From the NCBI GenBank assembly GCA_001510295.1, contig LFEZ01000019.1:1-51849 (forward strand): 51,849 bases of DNA, given 5' to 3'. Position 1 is the stretch's first letter. Every line of letters begins with the position of its first letter. The notes below the pieces were generated by a model that was not told the DNA's origin, did no database searches, and saw only the letters and a program-made list of their open reading frames with translations. Shown in pieces: positions 9,104 to 17,314 of the stretch. The translations under genes were made by a program, and so were the position numbers. Origin of the DNA: Thaumarchaeota archaeon casp-thauma4 (GTDB taxonomy: Archaea > Thermoproteota > Nitrososphaeria > Nitrososphaerales > Nitrosopumilaceae).

Positions 9104-9394
9104 CTAATCGATATATTTTCCTGATGCATCTGATTTTAATTCTATGTTGAGTTCTGTTCCGCTGATAAAAGATTCACCTCTAATAGTTCTAATTCTAGCA
9201 ATAATTAGCTCATGTGGCCATATCTCTACTACTATCTGACCAACTTCAGGGTTATCTGGTGCATCAACTATCTTAATATCTTCTTTTTTTATTCCATATT
9301 CTTGTAATTTTTTTATACTGTGGTCAATTAGCGGCTCTGGGTCATTGTGACTTAATGCCCACACTGTTCCAGAATATTCAATTTGCTGCAACAC
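9104..9394 (-). CDS. hypothetical protein
   Basis: A 96-aa soluble alpha/beta protein with IVVEIWPHELIIARIRTIRG in its middle. No motif that I can assign. It ends four bases before the start of the membrane-anchored protein on the same strand, suggesting an operon that runs from here through 7801. Confidence 0.55.
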   Translation of the reverse strand: MLQQIEYSGTVWALSHNDPEPLIDHSIKKLQEYGIKKEDIKIVDAPDNPEVGQIVVEIWPHELIIARIRTIRGESFISGTELNIELKSDASGKYID

Positions 9395-9421
9395 AGTTTC
9401 ACTTTTTTTTTCGTATAAGTG

Positions 9422-9658
9422 TCATTCGCCTTTAATGACATTTAGTGTCATTGTGCTTACTATTCTTGATAGACGTCTTATCTTCAACGAAACTGTTTTT
9501 TCAAAATCTTGTTGTGTTTCTGCATGAATTTCTGCTATTATGTCATATGCACCAAAAGTAACATATGCATTTTTTATTTCATTCATTTTTTGTAATTCCT
9601 CTAAAATGTACTCTTCCGCACCTAAATCGCAATTTAATAAAACAAATCCAATATGCAT
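9422..9658 (-). CDS. stand-alone Lrp/AsnC ligand-binding (RAM) domain protein
   Basis: A 78-aa protein matching only the C-terminal effector domain of Lrp/AsnC regulators: MHIGFVLLNCDLGAEEYIL, then a central AYVTFGAYDIIAEIHAE block, the usual strand-turn-strand that binds amino acids in dimeric rings. The DNA-binding helix-turn-helix is absent, and the ATG start gives a complete small domain, so this is a normal single-domain member and not a truncation. Likely modulates full-length Lrp partners or senses small molecules; target unknown. Confidence 0.8.
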   Translation of the reverse strand: MHIGFVLLNCDLGAEEYILEELQKMNEIKNAYVTFGAYDIIAEIHAETQQDFEKTVSLKIRRLSRIVSTMTLNVIKGE

Positions 9659-9703
9659 TTTTTCTTACACTTTTCTAATTAATCCTTATCTTTAAGTGTT
9701 AAA

Positions 9704-11083
9704 CTACCACTTCTTCTTTGTATCTCGACCTTGTCTTCCATACGATGAACGTGTGCTGCTACTTCTTTTGTATTGGTCTCTAGCTGGTACATCTCTGCTG
9801 TGTCCGCCACCATAACTTGATCTTCCACCTCCGCCATAACTTGATCTTCCACCTCCACCATAACTTGGTCTACTTCTACCACCATAACTTGGTCTACGTC
9901 CATATCCTGAACGCATTGGTTGTGCAATGCGTCGTCCAACCTCACGTTTCAATGGGTCTGGAATGTGAACTTCAATTCCCATCGTTTTATTTAGATCAAT
10001 TAAATCTGATTTGATTTGTTTTTTAATAAATTTCCAATCTGCAATTGACGAATATGATACCAGTGTAATTGCTTTTCCTTTTGCTCCTGCCCTTGCGGTA
10101 CGGCCAATTCTATGGAAATAGATCATGTCTTGGTTTGGAACGTCATAGTTTACTACTAAGCCTACTCTTGGAACATCTATTCCTCTTGCTGCAACATCTG
10201 TTGCAACCAATATGTCTGCTTGATTTTTTCTAAATTTCATCATTGAATATTCTCGTTTATTTTGTGACATGTCTCCTTCAATTGCAACTACTTTGTATCT
10301 GGATTTTTGTAAATCTCTTGCAACATTTCGTGTTCGAATTTTTGTTGAACAAAATACTATGACTTGACCTCTGTTTTGATTAATAAAATCTGTAAGGTAC
10401 TTGTGCTTGTCTCTATCTTTTATTACTAAAAATGCTTGATCAATTCCATCTCCACTTAAATCATCTAAATCAATTAGAATATGCTTTGGATTGTTTAGAT
10501 ACCTGTCTGAAAGTCTAAGAATTTCAGGTGGCATTGTTGCTGAAAATAATGATGTAATTCTATTTCCTGGAACCTTTTGTAAGACATATTCTATGTCTTC
10601 TATGAATCCCATATCCAACATTACATCTGCTTCATCTAACACAACATGTTTGATATCGTTAGTTCTGATTGAACCATTATCCAAATGATCAATTAATCTT
10701 CCAGGTGTTGCAACTACTATCTCTGGTTTTCTACGTAGTGCGTCTAATTGGATTCCAATTCCTTGTCCTCCGTAAACAGTTACTACTTTGATTTTAGTAT
10801 ATTTTCCGACTTTTTTTATCTCTTCTGTGATCTGTATTGCCAATTCTCTTGTTGGGGCAATGACTAGTCCTTGAATTCCTCCTCCATGAATGATGTTTTG
10901 TAGCATTGGTATTCCAAATGTAGCTGTCTTTCCTGTTCCTGTATGTGCTTGACCAATTACATCATTTCCTTGTAAAAGTTCAGGTATTGCTTGTGCTTGT
11001 ATTGGAAAAGGTGTAGTAAAGCCGAGCTCCTTTATGGATCTCATTATGTCTTCATTAATTTTTAATTCTTCAAATGTGTTCAT
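9704..11083 (-). CDS. DEAD-box RNA helicase with glycine/arginine/serine/tyrosine-rich tail
   Basis: A 459-aa ATP-dependent RNA helicase. Motifs in order: GFTTPFPIQ (Q motif), AHTGTGKTAT (I), PTRELA (Ia), TPGRL (Ib), DEAD (II), SAT (III), VFCSTK (IV), ATDVAARGIDVP (V) and HRIGRTARAG (VI). The last ~60 residues are low-complexity repeats of GGRSSYGGG type, like RGG tails that bind RNA non-specifically. Probably remodels rRNA or mRNA. A hairpin lies in the mRNA just before the ATG (11089-11109). Confidence 0.95.
   Translation of the reverse strand: MNTFEELKINEDIMRSIKELGFTTPFPIQAQAIPELLQGNDVIGQAHTGTGKTATFGIPMLQNIIHGGGIQGLVIAPTRELAIQITEEIKKVGKYTKIKVVTVYGGQGIGIQLDALRRKPEIVVATPGRLIDHLDNGSIRTNDIKHVVLDEADVMLDMGFIEDIEYVLQKVPGNRITSLFSATMPPEILRLSDRYLNNPKHILIDLDDLSGDGIDQAFLVIKDRDKHKYLTDFINQNRGQVIVFCSTKIRTRNVARDLQKSRYKVVAIEGDMSQNKREYSMMKFRKNQADILVATDVAARGIDVPRVGLVVNYDVPNQDMIYFHRIGRTARAGAKGKAITLVSYSSIADWKFIKKQIKSDLIDLNKTMGIEVHIPDPLKREVGRRIAQPMRSGYGRRPSYGGRSRPSYGGGGRSSYGGGGRSSYGGGHSRDVPARDQYKRSSSTRSSYGRQGRDTKKKW
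9806..9898. repeat. short tandem repeats encoding the helicase Gly-rich tail
   Basis: Imperfect repeats of about 24 bp, read on the minus strand as GGRSSYGGG-like units, within the 3' end of the DEAD-box helicase gene. The frame stays open, so the repeats are coding. Confidence 0.7.
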
Positions 11084-11088
11084 TTTTT

Positions 11089-11109
11089 TCTGTCTAAAGC
11101 AATGACAGA
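11089..11109 (-). promoter_or_regulatory. hairpin in the helicase 5' untranslated region
   Basis: On the minus strand TCTGTC, a 9-nt loop and GACAGA form a 6-bp stem ending five bases before the helicase ATG. The nearest good AT box is at about 11130-11140, which predicts a leader of roughly 25 nt carrying the hairpin. A structured leader is unusual where most mRNAs look leaderless; control of translation is inference. Confidence 0.35.
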
Positions 11110-11259
11110 GAAAGCGAAGCTAATCCATCATTATTTTCTATTCTGACTCGATTCGATCGTCTAATAAACCCATGCTTAGAATTAATTGATTCCTATGGTG
11201 AATAGTGTAATTATAAAATCTGTCAAATTGTTTATAACCTATTTTTGATTATTGAATAT

Positions 11260-11385
11260 ATGGATGAGAAAAAGCAAAACGATGTGGATGCACATATTGA
11301 GGCTGAAAACTCTGATGTCTCTTGCAGCTCCTGCCCTATTGATTCTGTTGCTCAAAAAATTATGAGTTTGTTTAGACGCAAATAA
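11260..11385 (+). CDS. 41-aa microprotein with CxxC
   Basis: An open frame from ATG 11260 to TAA 11383-11385 encoding 41 aa: an acidic N-terminal half, then SCSSCPIDS (CxxC) and a basic C-terminus ending FRRK. A clear TATA-like box (TTTATAAC, 11231-11238) lies about 26 nt before the ATG, as expected for a leaderless transcript. Function unknown; it lies just ahead of the DsbA-like gene. Confidence 0.5.
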   Translation: MDEKKQNDVDAHIEAENSDVSCSSCPIDSVAQKIMSLFRRK

Positions 11386-11439
11386 TATCGTTTTAGATGT
11401 AATGCAAGGTTTTTTAATTAAATTTGTCTTCTAAAATTC

Positions 11440-12117
11440 ATGGTAGATATGAAGAAAATTGCAGTTGCTGGTGCAGCAGTAGTATTAGTTACAATACTTT
11501 CAATTTTTGCTACATCATACATGTCTGACTTTGATACTGCTCGAACTTCTACTACTGAAGATGAACTTAAGAAATTTGAACTAAAGCAAGCACCTGTATT
11601 AGGTTCTCAAACTGCAACTGTGACAATTATTGAAATTGGTGATTATCAATGTCATATGTGTAAACTTTGGTTTGAAGAAACTCGACCACAAATTATTGAA
11701 AATTACATTAACACTGGAAAAGTAAACCTTGTTTTTGTGGACATGCCATTTTTAGGTAGTGATTCAGCTCCTGCTTCTGAAGCCACATATTGTGCAGATG
11801 ATCAAGGAAAATATTGGGATTATCATTCAATGCTTTACAGATATCAAGAAGAAATAGATGATGGTTGGGCAAACGCAAACAGATTACAAGCATTTGCATT
11901 TAACTTAGATCTTGATATAGAACAGTTTGACAAGTGTATGACTGCTGATGATCATTATAAACGAGTTAATTATAACAAAAAAGTAGCTGCCACTGAATTC
12001 CAAGCAAATAGTACTCCTACTTTTGTAATTGTCAATACATTATCCGGAGATGCAAAAAGAATTGCAGGTGCACATCCCTACTCCACATTTGAAGACATTA
12101 TTAATTCCCTACTCTAA
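11440..12117 (+). CDS. membrane-anchored DsbA-family thiol oxidoreductase
   Basis: A 225-aa protein with an N-terminal transmembrane anchor (about residues 5-27) and an extracytoplasmic thioredoxin-fold domain with a helical insertion. The active site is CHMC (Cys71, Cys74) in GDYQCHMCKLWF, and the cis-proline loop is NSTPTFVIV near residue 190, both normal for DsbA/DSBA_oxidoreductase proteins. It should form or isomerise disulfides in exported proteins. The next gene starts one base after its stop and encodes a membrane protein with a CxC, a candidate redox partner. Confidence 0.88.
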   Translation: MVDMKKIAVAGAAVVLVTILSIFATSYMSDFDTARTSTTEDELKKFELKQAPVLGSQTATVTIIEIGDYQCHMCKLWFEETRPQIIENYINTGKVNLVFVDMPFLGSDSAPASEATYCADDQGKYWDYHSMLYRYQEEIDDGWANANRLQAFAFNLDLDIEQFDKCMTADDHYKRVNYNKKVAATEFQANSTPTFVIVNTLSGDAKRIAGAHPYSTFEDIINSLL

Positions 12118-12118
12118 A

Positions 12119-12595
12119 TTGAACAATACTTTTGGGATTGTTTATTCAAATTCATATTATATTCTAATTGCAATTGGAGTTTTTTTCTCATTATTCATAC
12201 CCTTAATTATAATTTCAGAATTTTTATTTTTTGAACCGTTTTTAGTATTCTCTATGTTTCCTGAAACCACATTGAGCTTTTTTTTAATTGTAACATTATC
12301 GTTTCTTTCAGCTCTTGCAGTATCGATGAATATCTATCGTGTTAAATTAATCAAAGAAACTAAAAAAATAGGTTCAAGTATTTTTGGAACTATTATTGGG
12401 GCATCTGCAGGTGTATGTTCTTGTGGACCAATTGCATTTTCAGTTATTGCCACATTTGGGATAGCTGGAAGTATAGCAAGCTCATTTCTAACAATTTATG
12501 AAATTCCAATCCGTTTAACATCTATTGGAATTCTTACAATTGTAATTTTTGTCACTACAAAGTCTCTTTCACGTGAATGTAATGTGAAATCATAA
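12119..12595 (+). CDS. membrane protein with VCSCGP motif, possible DsbA redox partner
   Basis: About 158 aa from TTG 12119, which lies one base after the DsbA stop. An earlier in-frame start (12029) would overlap the DsbA gene heavily and is less likely. Four hydrophobic segments (about residues 10-35, 45-65, 90-115 and 125-147). The block GASAGVCSCGP, with Cys-Ser-Cys at the membrane surface, is the only obvious functional motif. It is not DsbB, VKOR or CcdA by sequence pattern. Tight coupling to the DsbA gene suggests that it passes electrons to or from it; this is inference. Confidence 0.65.
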   Translation: MNNTFGIVYSNSYYILIAIGVFFSLFIPLIIISEFLFFEPFLVFSMFPETTLSFFLIVTLSFLSALAVSMNIYRVKLIKETKKIGSSIFGTIIGASAGVCSCGPIAFSVIATFGIAGSIASSFLTIYEIPIRLTSIGILTIVIFVTTKSLSRECNVKS

Positions 12596-12673
12596 TTTAG
12601 TTCAATTTTGTTAATGTAAGAAACAATTTTTTATAACCCACTAAAATTACTTTCAAAATTGTAATCTACCATT

Positions 12674-12754
12674 ATGTCACGATTCTTCGTTCCAACTCGT
12701 CCGTCTAAACGAGCATATGATGCTGATGAATTAGACGAGACAGACGATCAATAA
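12674..12754 (+). CDS. 26-aa microprotein
   Basis: An open frame from ATG 12674 to TAA 12752-12754: a basic/aromatic front half (MSRFFVPTRPSKRAYD) and an acidic tail (ADELDETDDQ). A good TATA-like box (TTTATAACCC, about 12630-12640) lies upstream, giving a predicted leader of about 14 nt. It fills the gap between two genes. Being so short, it needs expression or conservation data. Confidence 0.4.
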   Translation: MSRFFVPTRPSKRAYDADELDETDDQ

Positions 12755-12766
12755 TACACGTTCTTT

Positions 12767-13687
12767 CTATATTTTCAAAAATGAATTATTTGGTACCTCG
12801 AAATCTGTAAATATCTCTGAATGCAAAATTTTTGCTAAAATTTCAATTCCACTTACTACTCTGATACTTGGTTTACTAAAAAATGAATTTGCATCAACGG
12901 CAAAAACTTTCTTTCCTTTAACCGCTCTTAATTGGTTCCATTTTATATCATTTCTAAGATACTTTTCATACTCTAAGACTGTTCTTTGAACATCAAAACC
13001 ACATGGCATCAAAATCAATACATCTGGATCTGCTTTTTCAATTTCTTCAATGTTAATTTTTCTTGAATGCTCTCCAGTTTTTGTTATCATGTTAATACCT
13101 CCTGAACATTCAATCATTTCTGGTACCCAATGTCCTGAGGTAAAAAATGGCTTTATCCATTCTATTGCTAAAACTTTAGGTTTGTTTGAAATTTGTACAT
13201 TTTTTATTTTATTTATTCGTGAATTAAGTAAATTAATAATTTCTACCCCTCTTTGCACCTCATCAATTTTTTCTGCAATGTCAGTCACACATTTCAAAAT
13301 ACCTTGTATATCATGAGGACTCATTGAATAAATTTCTGGTTTCTCATCGAGAATTTCGATTGCATTTTTTACTTGATTAGTATATGCTGAACACACCTCA
13401 CAAATTTCCTGTGAAATAATTAGATCTGGTTTTGCAATGGACACATTTTGTGTTACTAATTTGTAAATATCCTCTCCTCTCTCTGAGAGACTACAAATTT
13501 TATCATCAATTTCTTGGCTTGACATATTTTCTGGGTCAAAGACACTTTCTATTACTCTTGGTTTACTTACTGCATCGATAGGATAATTGCATTCATGAGT
13601 CACACCGAATAATTTTTCTTGTGCTCCTAATTCATAAATTAATTCTGTTGCGCTAGGCAAAAATGAAATAATCCGTTTACACTTCAT
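12767..13687 (-). CDS. BtuF-like cobalamin/siderophore-binding protein without signal peptide
   Basis: A 306-aa member of the periplasmic-binding TroA/BtuF superfamily. Typical blocks: RIISFLPSATELIYELGA at the N-terminus, VTHECNYP, SQEICEVC, GHWVPEMIECSGG in the second lobe and a long central helix (about residues 125-165). No signal peptide or lipobox: the N-terminus MKCKRIISF leads straight into the first strand. Such leaderless members occur in archaea and bacteria and may act in the cytosol. No ABC permease is adjacent. Confidence 0.8.
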   Translation of the reverse strand: MKCKRIISFLPSATELIYELGAQEKLFGVTHECNYPIDAVSKPRVIESVFDPENMSSQEIDDKICSLSERGEDIYKLVTQNVSIAKPDLIISQEICEVCSAYTNQVKNAIEILDEKPEIYSMSPHDIQGILKCVTDIAEKIDEVQRGVEIINLLNSRINKIKNVQISNKPKVLAIEWIKPFFTSGHWVPEMIECSGGINMITKTGEHSRKINIEEIEKADPDVLILMPCGFDVQRTVLEYEKYLRNDIKWNQLRAVKGKKVFAVDANSFFSKPSIRVVSGIEILAKILHSEIFTDFEVPNNSFLKI

Positions 13688-13777
13688 TTGAAATTATTGC
13701 ATCTCTAGTTATTTTTAACTTTGTGTCAATTTTTTACTAGATGAATTATTTATTATTCATAAATTTCTTGGAAATAT

Positions 13778-14935
13778 GTGTCTAGAACAGGTTCTGATAT
13801 TAGAAAAGGTATTGAACAAAATTGGCATGAATATCTTTCAAAGTATGCTAATCTTTTCTCTTCTAATGAAATACATGGCTCTAGTCCACCCTCTGTTTTT
13901 GTAGGCTCATACGGGTACCCAAAAGTTGGTATTGGTCCTATGTTACCTCCTGTTCATGGGGATACTACACTTTTAGATTCACCTGAAAGATGGCTTGGAA
14001 AAAATCTTGAAGAAATTGTTAATTATAGATTAAATCTTGTACGTGGAATACAAAAAGCAAGAATTGAAGATACCTCTGGTCGTTATATCGAAAGTCTTCA
14101 TGAATTAGCAATGTCATCTGGTTCTATTGATTCAGAAATAAAATTCTTGAAAAAACCTACGCCAATTCCATCTATTGATGGACAAAATCCGCCTTTTGGT
14201 CCTATTGGTGAAATAAAGAGTGCAAAATTTTCTCCAAACTCAGCTATCAAGTCAATAGAAAACGCATACTATGACACTGATTTAAAAGCTGAAGATGCAA
14301 TAATGAAACTTTATAATTCTGGAATTGAAATTTCTAAAATTCAAAAATGTTTCAGTATTGGGATGTTTGGAAAAAATAGAAAATTAGTTCCAACAAAATG
14401 GAGTATCACTGCAACAGATCAAATAATATCTAATGATTTAATGCATAATATACTTGAATTTGATCTAATTGACAAATATGATGTATTCAGTTTTGATCAT
14501 CTTGGAAATTTATTCTCAGTAATATTATTTCCTCATAGATGGATTTTTGAAATGCAAGAAGCATGGAATGACAAAAATTCTATAGGATTTGGAACTGACT
14601 ATGAAAATGCAAATGGAATTGATCATCCACCATCTATTGCAGGTGCATATTTTGCAGGTAAATTGGCAGTAACAGAGTATTTGCAAAAAATTAAAAAACA
14701 ATCCGGTGTTATGATATTGAGAGAAATTCAACCTGAATATGCTGTACCTGTTGGTGTTTGGCAAGTACGTGAAGGAATTAGGGAAGCAATGAAAAAAACT
14801 CCTCAAGAAACAAATTCATTGAATGAAGCAATTATTCTTGCAACAAAACGTATGAGTATTAGTAAAAATGAATGGATTGCTCATGGAAATATGCTTAAAC
14901 TTTTAGATCAAACAAACATGTCTGATTTTTTCTAA
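13778..14935 (+). CDS. nreA: NreA-family DNA repair protein with PIP box
   Basis: A 385-aa member of the archaeal Nre family, which acts with UvrABC-type repair in a PCNA-dependent way. Diagnostic blocks: PPSVFVGSYGYPKVGIGPM near the N-terminus, DSPERWLG and RIEDTSGRY. The C-terminus QTNMSDFF matches the PCNA-interacting consensus Qxx(M/I/L)xx(F/Y)(F/Y). The start is GTG 13778, with an AT box (13746-13755) about 26 nt upstream. The N-terminal four-cysteine finger that I recall for euryarchaeal members is absent here. The DNA polymerase IV gene lies one gene away. Confidence 0.88.
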   Translation: MSRTGSDIRKGIEQNWHEYLSKYANLFSSNEIHGSSPPSVFVGSYGYPKVGIGPMLPPVHGDTTLLDSPERWLGKNLEEIVNYRLNLVRGIQKARIEDTSGRYIESLHELAMSSGSIDSEIKFLKKPTPIPSIDGQNPPFGPIGEIKSAKFSPNSAIKSIENAYYDTDLKAEDAIMKLYNSGIEISKIQKCFSIGMFGKNRKLVPTKWSITATDQIISNDLMHNILEFDLIDKYDVFSFDHLGNLFSVILFPHRWIFEMQEAWNDKNSIGFGTDYENANGIDHPPSIAGAYFAGKLAVTEYLQKIKKQSGVMILREIQPEYAVPVGVWQVREGIREAMKKTPQETNSLNEAIILATKRMSISKNEWIAHGNMLKLLDQTNMSDFF

Positions 14936-14973
14936 TATTTGCATATTTATTGAGAGACTACAAAGCACATTCA

Positions 14974-15900
14974 ATGGAAAACAAAAGTGTCATGATAGCA
15001 ATTCTTCTTGTTTTATCTCCAATCCTATTCACAATGGCAATATATCCTGACAGTTTCAGTCTTAGCTGGAATCAGGGTAGAGGTGGATTTCTTTTTGCAG
15101 CCGCATTCATTGCAGCAGAATTAATTGGTTTAAAATTCATAATTCCAAAAAAGCGTTTCTTTTACTGCATTCCGTTAATTGGACTTACAATAACGTATTT
15201 CATATCTCTTCAATTTGGTGTTAGAGACTATATCATGAGTTTAGTTGATGTTTTTGGTGTCTTAGAATATTCTTGGGAATGGTTATTTGATTTCACAGTA
15301 ATGACAATTTTTGTTACCGCTTCACTTGCAATCTTATTTGGAAGAAAATGGATTAGAATAGGACCTGCTGGCCCAATATTTTTAGCTGGTAATGCCATAA
15401 TCTTGGCATTAGACTCATTCTTTCCATATGATACACTTGGACCATTACAATACATTGTACCCTATTTTGTACAAGCCAATGTTTGGGTAATCAATGTACT
15501 TGATCTTGGGGTTGCAACTGGACGTGATAACTTAATGTTCCTTAATGGTGACTTTGGTCCATTTGCATTACAAGTATTTTGGCCCTCTGCAGGCGTACAT
15601 AGTATAATCATCTATTCGCTAGTAATGATGGCATTTCTCATAAAAATGAGAATTCCACGAAATCGTAAAATTATATATTTTGTTTTAGGTATTCTTGGAA
15701 CTATTTTTGTAAATATGATTCGAATATTTTCATTATCTGTTTACGCACTAAAAGTAACTACTGATCCTCAAGCTTGGGAAGAATTTCATTCCGTAGCTGG
15801 GGAAATAATGTTCCTTCCTTGGCTATTCATATTCTTATTGGTTGTTACCGCAATTGAAACAAAAAGACTCAAGAAACTAGAATCTAAAAATAATTTGTAA
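14974..15900 (+). CDS. archaeosortase/exosortase-family protein (thaumarchaeosortase-like)
   Basis: A 308-aa multi-spanning protein (about eight membrane segments). Exosortase/archaeosortase enzymes process C-terminal tripartite sorting signals using a Cys-Arg-His triad. Here the corresponding blocks are FWPSAGVHSI (Ser205 where Cys is expected), FVNMIRIF (Arg250) and FHSVAGEIMF (His272). The start at ATG 14974 is preferred over TTG 14950 because of an AT box at 14941-14949. The PEFP-CTERM protein at 7801-8562 is a plausible substrate. Its end overlaps the convergent polymerase gene by 17 bases. Confidence 0.8.
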   Translation: MENKSVMIAILLVLSPILFTMAIYPDSFSLSWNQGRGGFLFAAAFIAAELIGLKFIIPKKRFFYCIPLIGLTITYFISLQFGVRDYIMSLVDVFGVLEYSWEWLFDFTVMTIFVTASLAILFGRKWIRIGPAGPIFLAGNAIILALDSFFPYDTLGPLQYIVPYFVQANVWVINVLDLGVATGRDNLMFLNGDFGPFALQVFWPSAGVHSIIIYSLVMMAFLIKMRIPRNRKIIYFVLGILGTIFVNMIRIFSLSVYALKVTTDPQAWEEFHSVAGEIMFLPWLFIFLLVVTAIETKRLKKLESKNNL

Positions 15901-16975
15901 TACTACTTTGACCTTCAACGTCTGAAAACTCTGAAATTCTTACTCCAATTCTTCTAACTAGCATTACTTGTTCAACTAATGCGTCCTCTAGTAATTGATT
16001 TACAACTTTTTTCAGTTCGAGTTCACTGTTTACTGGATTTTTTAGCATTCTTGATTTGGTTTTTGTTGTTAAATCTTCATTCACAAATTGAATTCCAATT
16101 GAGCGATACATTTTATTATTTTCAATTGCAATACTGTTCAATTGTACGCATAACTCGATTACATTTTCTTGTAGAAATTTAATTTCTTTAGAATTTTTCT
16201 TTAAAGTAACAATCTTACTAAATTGAATTGTTGGAGGTCTTTCTTTAACTATTTCTGTGTCTATTCCTTTCGAAGAATTAAAAATATACCCTCCAGTTTT
16301 TCTTCCAAACATTTTATTCAAATCAAAAACATTAATTTTTCTTAATTCTTCTATTGTATGAACATTCATTTGTGTAAACACCTCTTCTGTTTTTTTACCT
16401 ATTCCTGGAATTTCTCTAATTTTAAGTGGTGATAAAAACTCCTCAATCTGTTCTGGTCTCACTGTTGTCAATCCATCTGGTTTCTTATAATTTGAAGCAA
16501 TTTTTGACAGTAATTTGTTTGGCGTAATTCCAACAGAACATGTAAGTTTTAAATTATTTCTTATTTCATTTTTTAATTGTTGTGCGAGATGTTCTGCATT
16601 ATGAAAATTCATTTCAGTTTTTTTTGTAACATCTAGATATGCTTCATCTCTACCAACATATTCAAACACATCTGCATACTTTTCAATTATTTCCATTGCT
16701 TTTGATGACATGTCTGAATAATAATCAAAATCTGCTGACAAAAACACTGCATCTTCTTCTTTTAATTTATTTTTTGCAAGCATAATAGGTATTCCAGATT
16801 TCACTCCAAATTTTCTTGCATTGTAGTTTGCTGTAGCTATGGCTCCACTATCTCCTCCTCTATCTGAAAAAATACAAACTGCGACACATTTTCCTTTTAT
16901 TTTTGAATCTCTAATTTCTTCACATTGTGCATAAAAATAGTCAAAATCAACATGAAATACAATCCGTTTTTCCAT
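15884..16975 (-). CDS. dinB: DNA polymerase IV (Y-family, Dpo4/DinB)
   Basis: A 363-aa translesion polymerase. Catalytic residues are visible: HVDFDYFYAQ near the N-terminus (Asp10, with Tyr15 as steric gate by alignment with Dpo4) and the GRDEAYLD motif in the palm. Helix-hairpin-helix thumb block IREIPGIGKKTEEVF, then the little-finger domain. The C-terminal QSSITNYF is a PIP box for PCNA binding. Length and domain order are normal. Confidence 0.95.
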   Translation of the reverse strand: MEKRIVFHVDFDYFYAQCEEIRDSKIKGKCVAVCIFSDRGGDSGAIATANYNARKFGVKSGIPIMLAKNKLKEEDAVFLSADFDYYSDMSSKAMEIIEKYADVFEYVGRDEAYLDVTKKTEMNFHNAEHLAQQLKNEIRNNLKLTCSVGITPNKLLSKIASNYKKPDGLTTVRPEQIEEFLSPLKIREIPGIGKKTEEVFTQMNVHTIEELRKINVFDLNKMFGRKTGGYIFNSSKGIDTEIVKERPPTIQFSKIVTLKKNSKEIKFLQENVIELCVQLNSIAIENNKMYRSIGIQFVNEDLTTKTKSRMLKNPVNSELELKKVVNQLLEDALVEQVMLVRRIGVRISEFSDVEGQSSITNYF

Positions 16976-17047
16976 AATTTGTTTTAAAACTCAATTCTTA
17001 TTACAATTACGTAATTTTATATCTGAATCTGAACTAAGCATCTATTG

Positions 17048-17296
17048 ATGGATTCGGCAATTGAAGTAAACGACGATGGTGTTAAAGTAAATCCTGAAAT
17101 TATGGAAAATGAAAAATTTTACCATTGTATTTTCAAGGACAAAGTGATTTTAGTTTTCAAGGATCACCAAGAATTTTTGAATTGTTTTGAAATAGAAGAA
17201 AAGGAAATAGTCGACAAAATCAAATCTTCAAAAGATGATGATGTACATTCTATACTTGAATCTTATATTGAAAAAGAGAAGCTTAAAAAACAATAA
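17048..17296 (+). CDS. small acidic protein, unknown function
   Basis: An 82-aa soluble protein with many Glu, Asp and Lys; the central FYHCIFKDKVILVFKDHQEF looks like two beta strands followed by a helical acidic tail. ATG 17048 is chosen; TTG 17045 precedes it directly. A TATA-like TTTTATAT lies about 30 nt upstream. It ends 18 nt before the Alba gene and may be co-transcribed with it. Confidence 0.6.
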   Translation: MDSAIEVNDDGVKVNPEIMENEKFYHCIFKDKVILVFKDHQEFLNCFEIEEKEIVDKIKSSKDDDVHSILESYIEKEKLKKQ

Positions 17297-17314
17297 ACTT
17301 GCCTTAATGTATTA

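Noticed and set aside
9679-9945. Minus-strand frame of 88 codons with MVVEVDQVMVEVEDQ repeats
   Set aside because: It is the shifted frame of the helicase Gly-rich tail; the helicase frame runs through with conserved motifs.
12029-12118. Longer N-terminus for the VCSCGP membrane protein
   Set aside because: It would overlap the end of the DsbA gene by 89 bases, and the added residues look like out-of-frame DsbA sequence.
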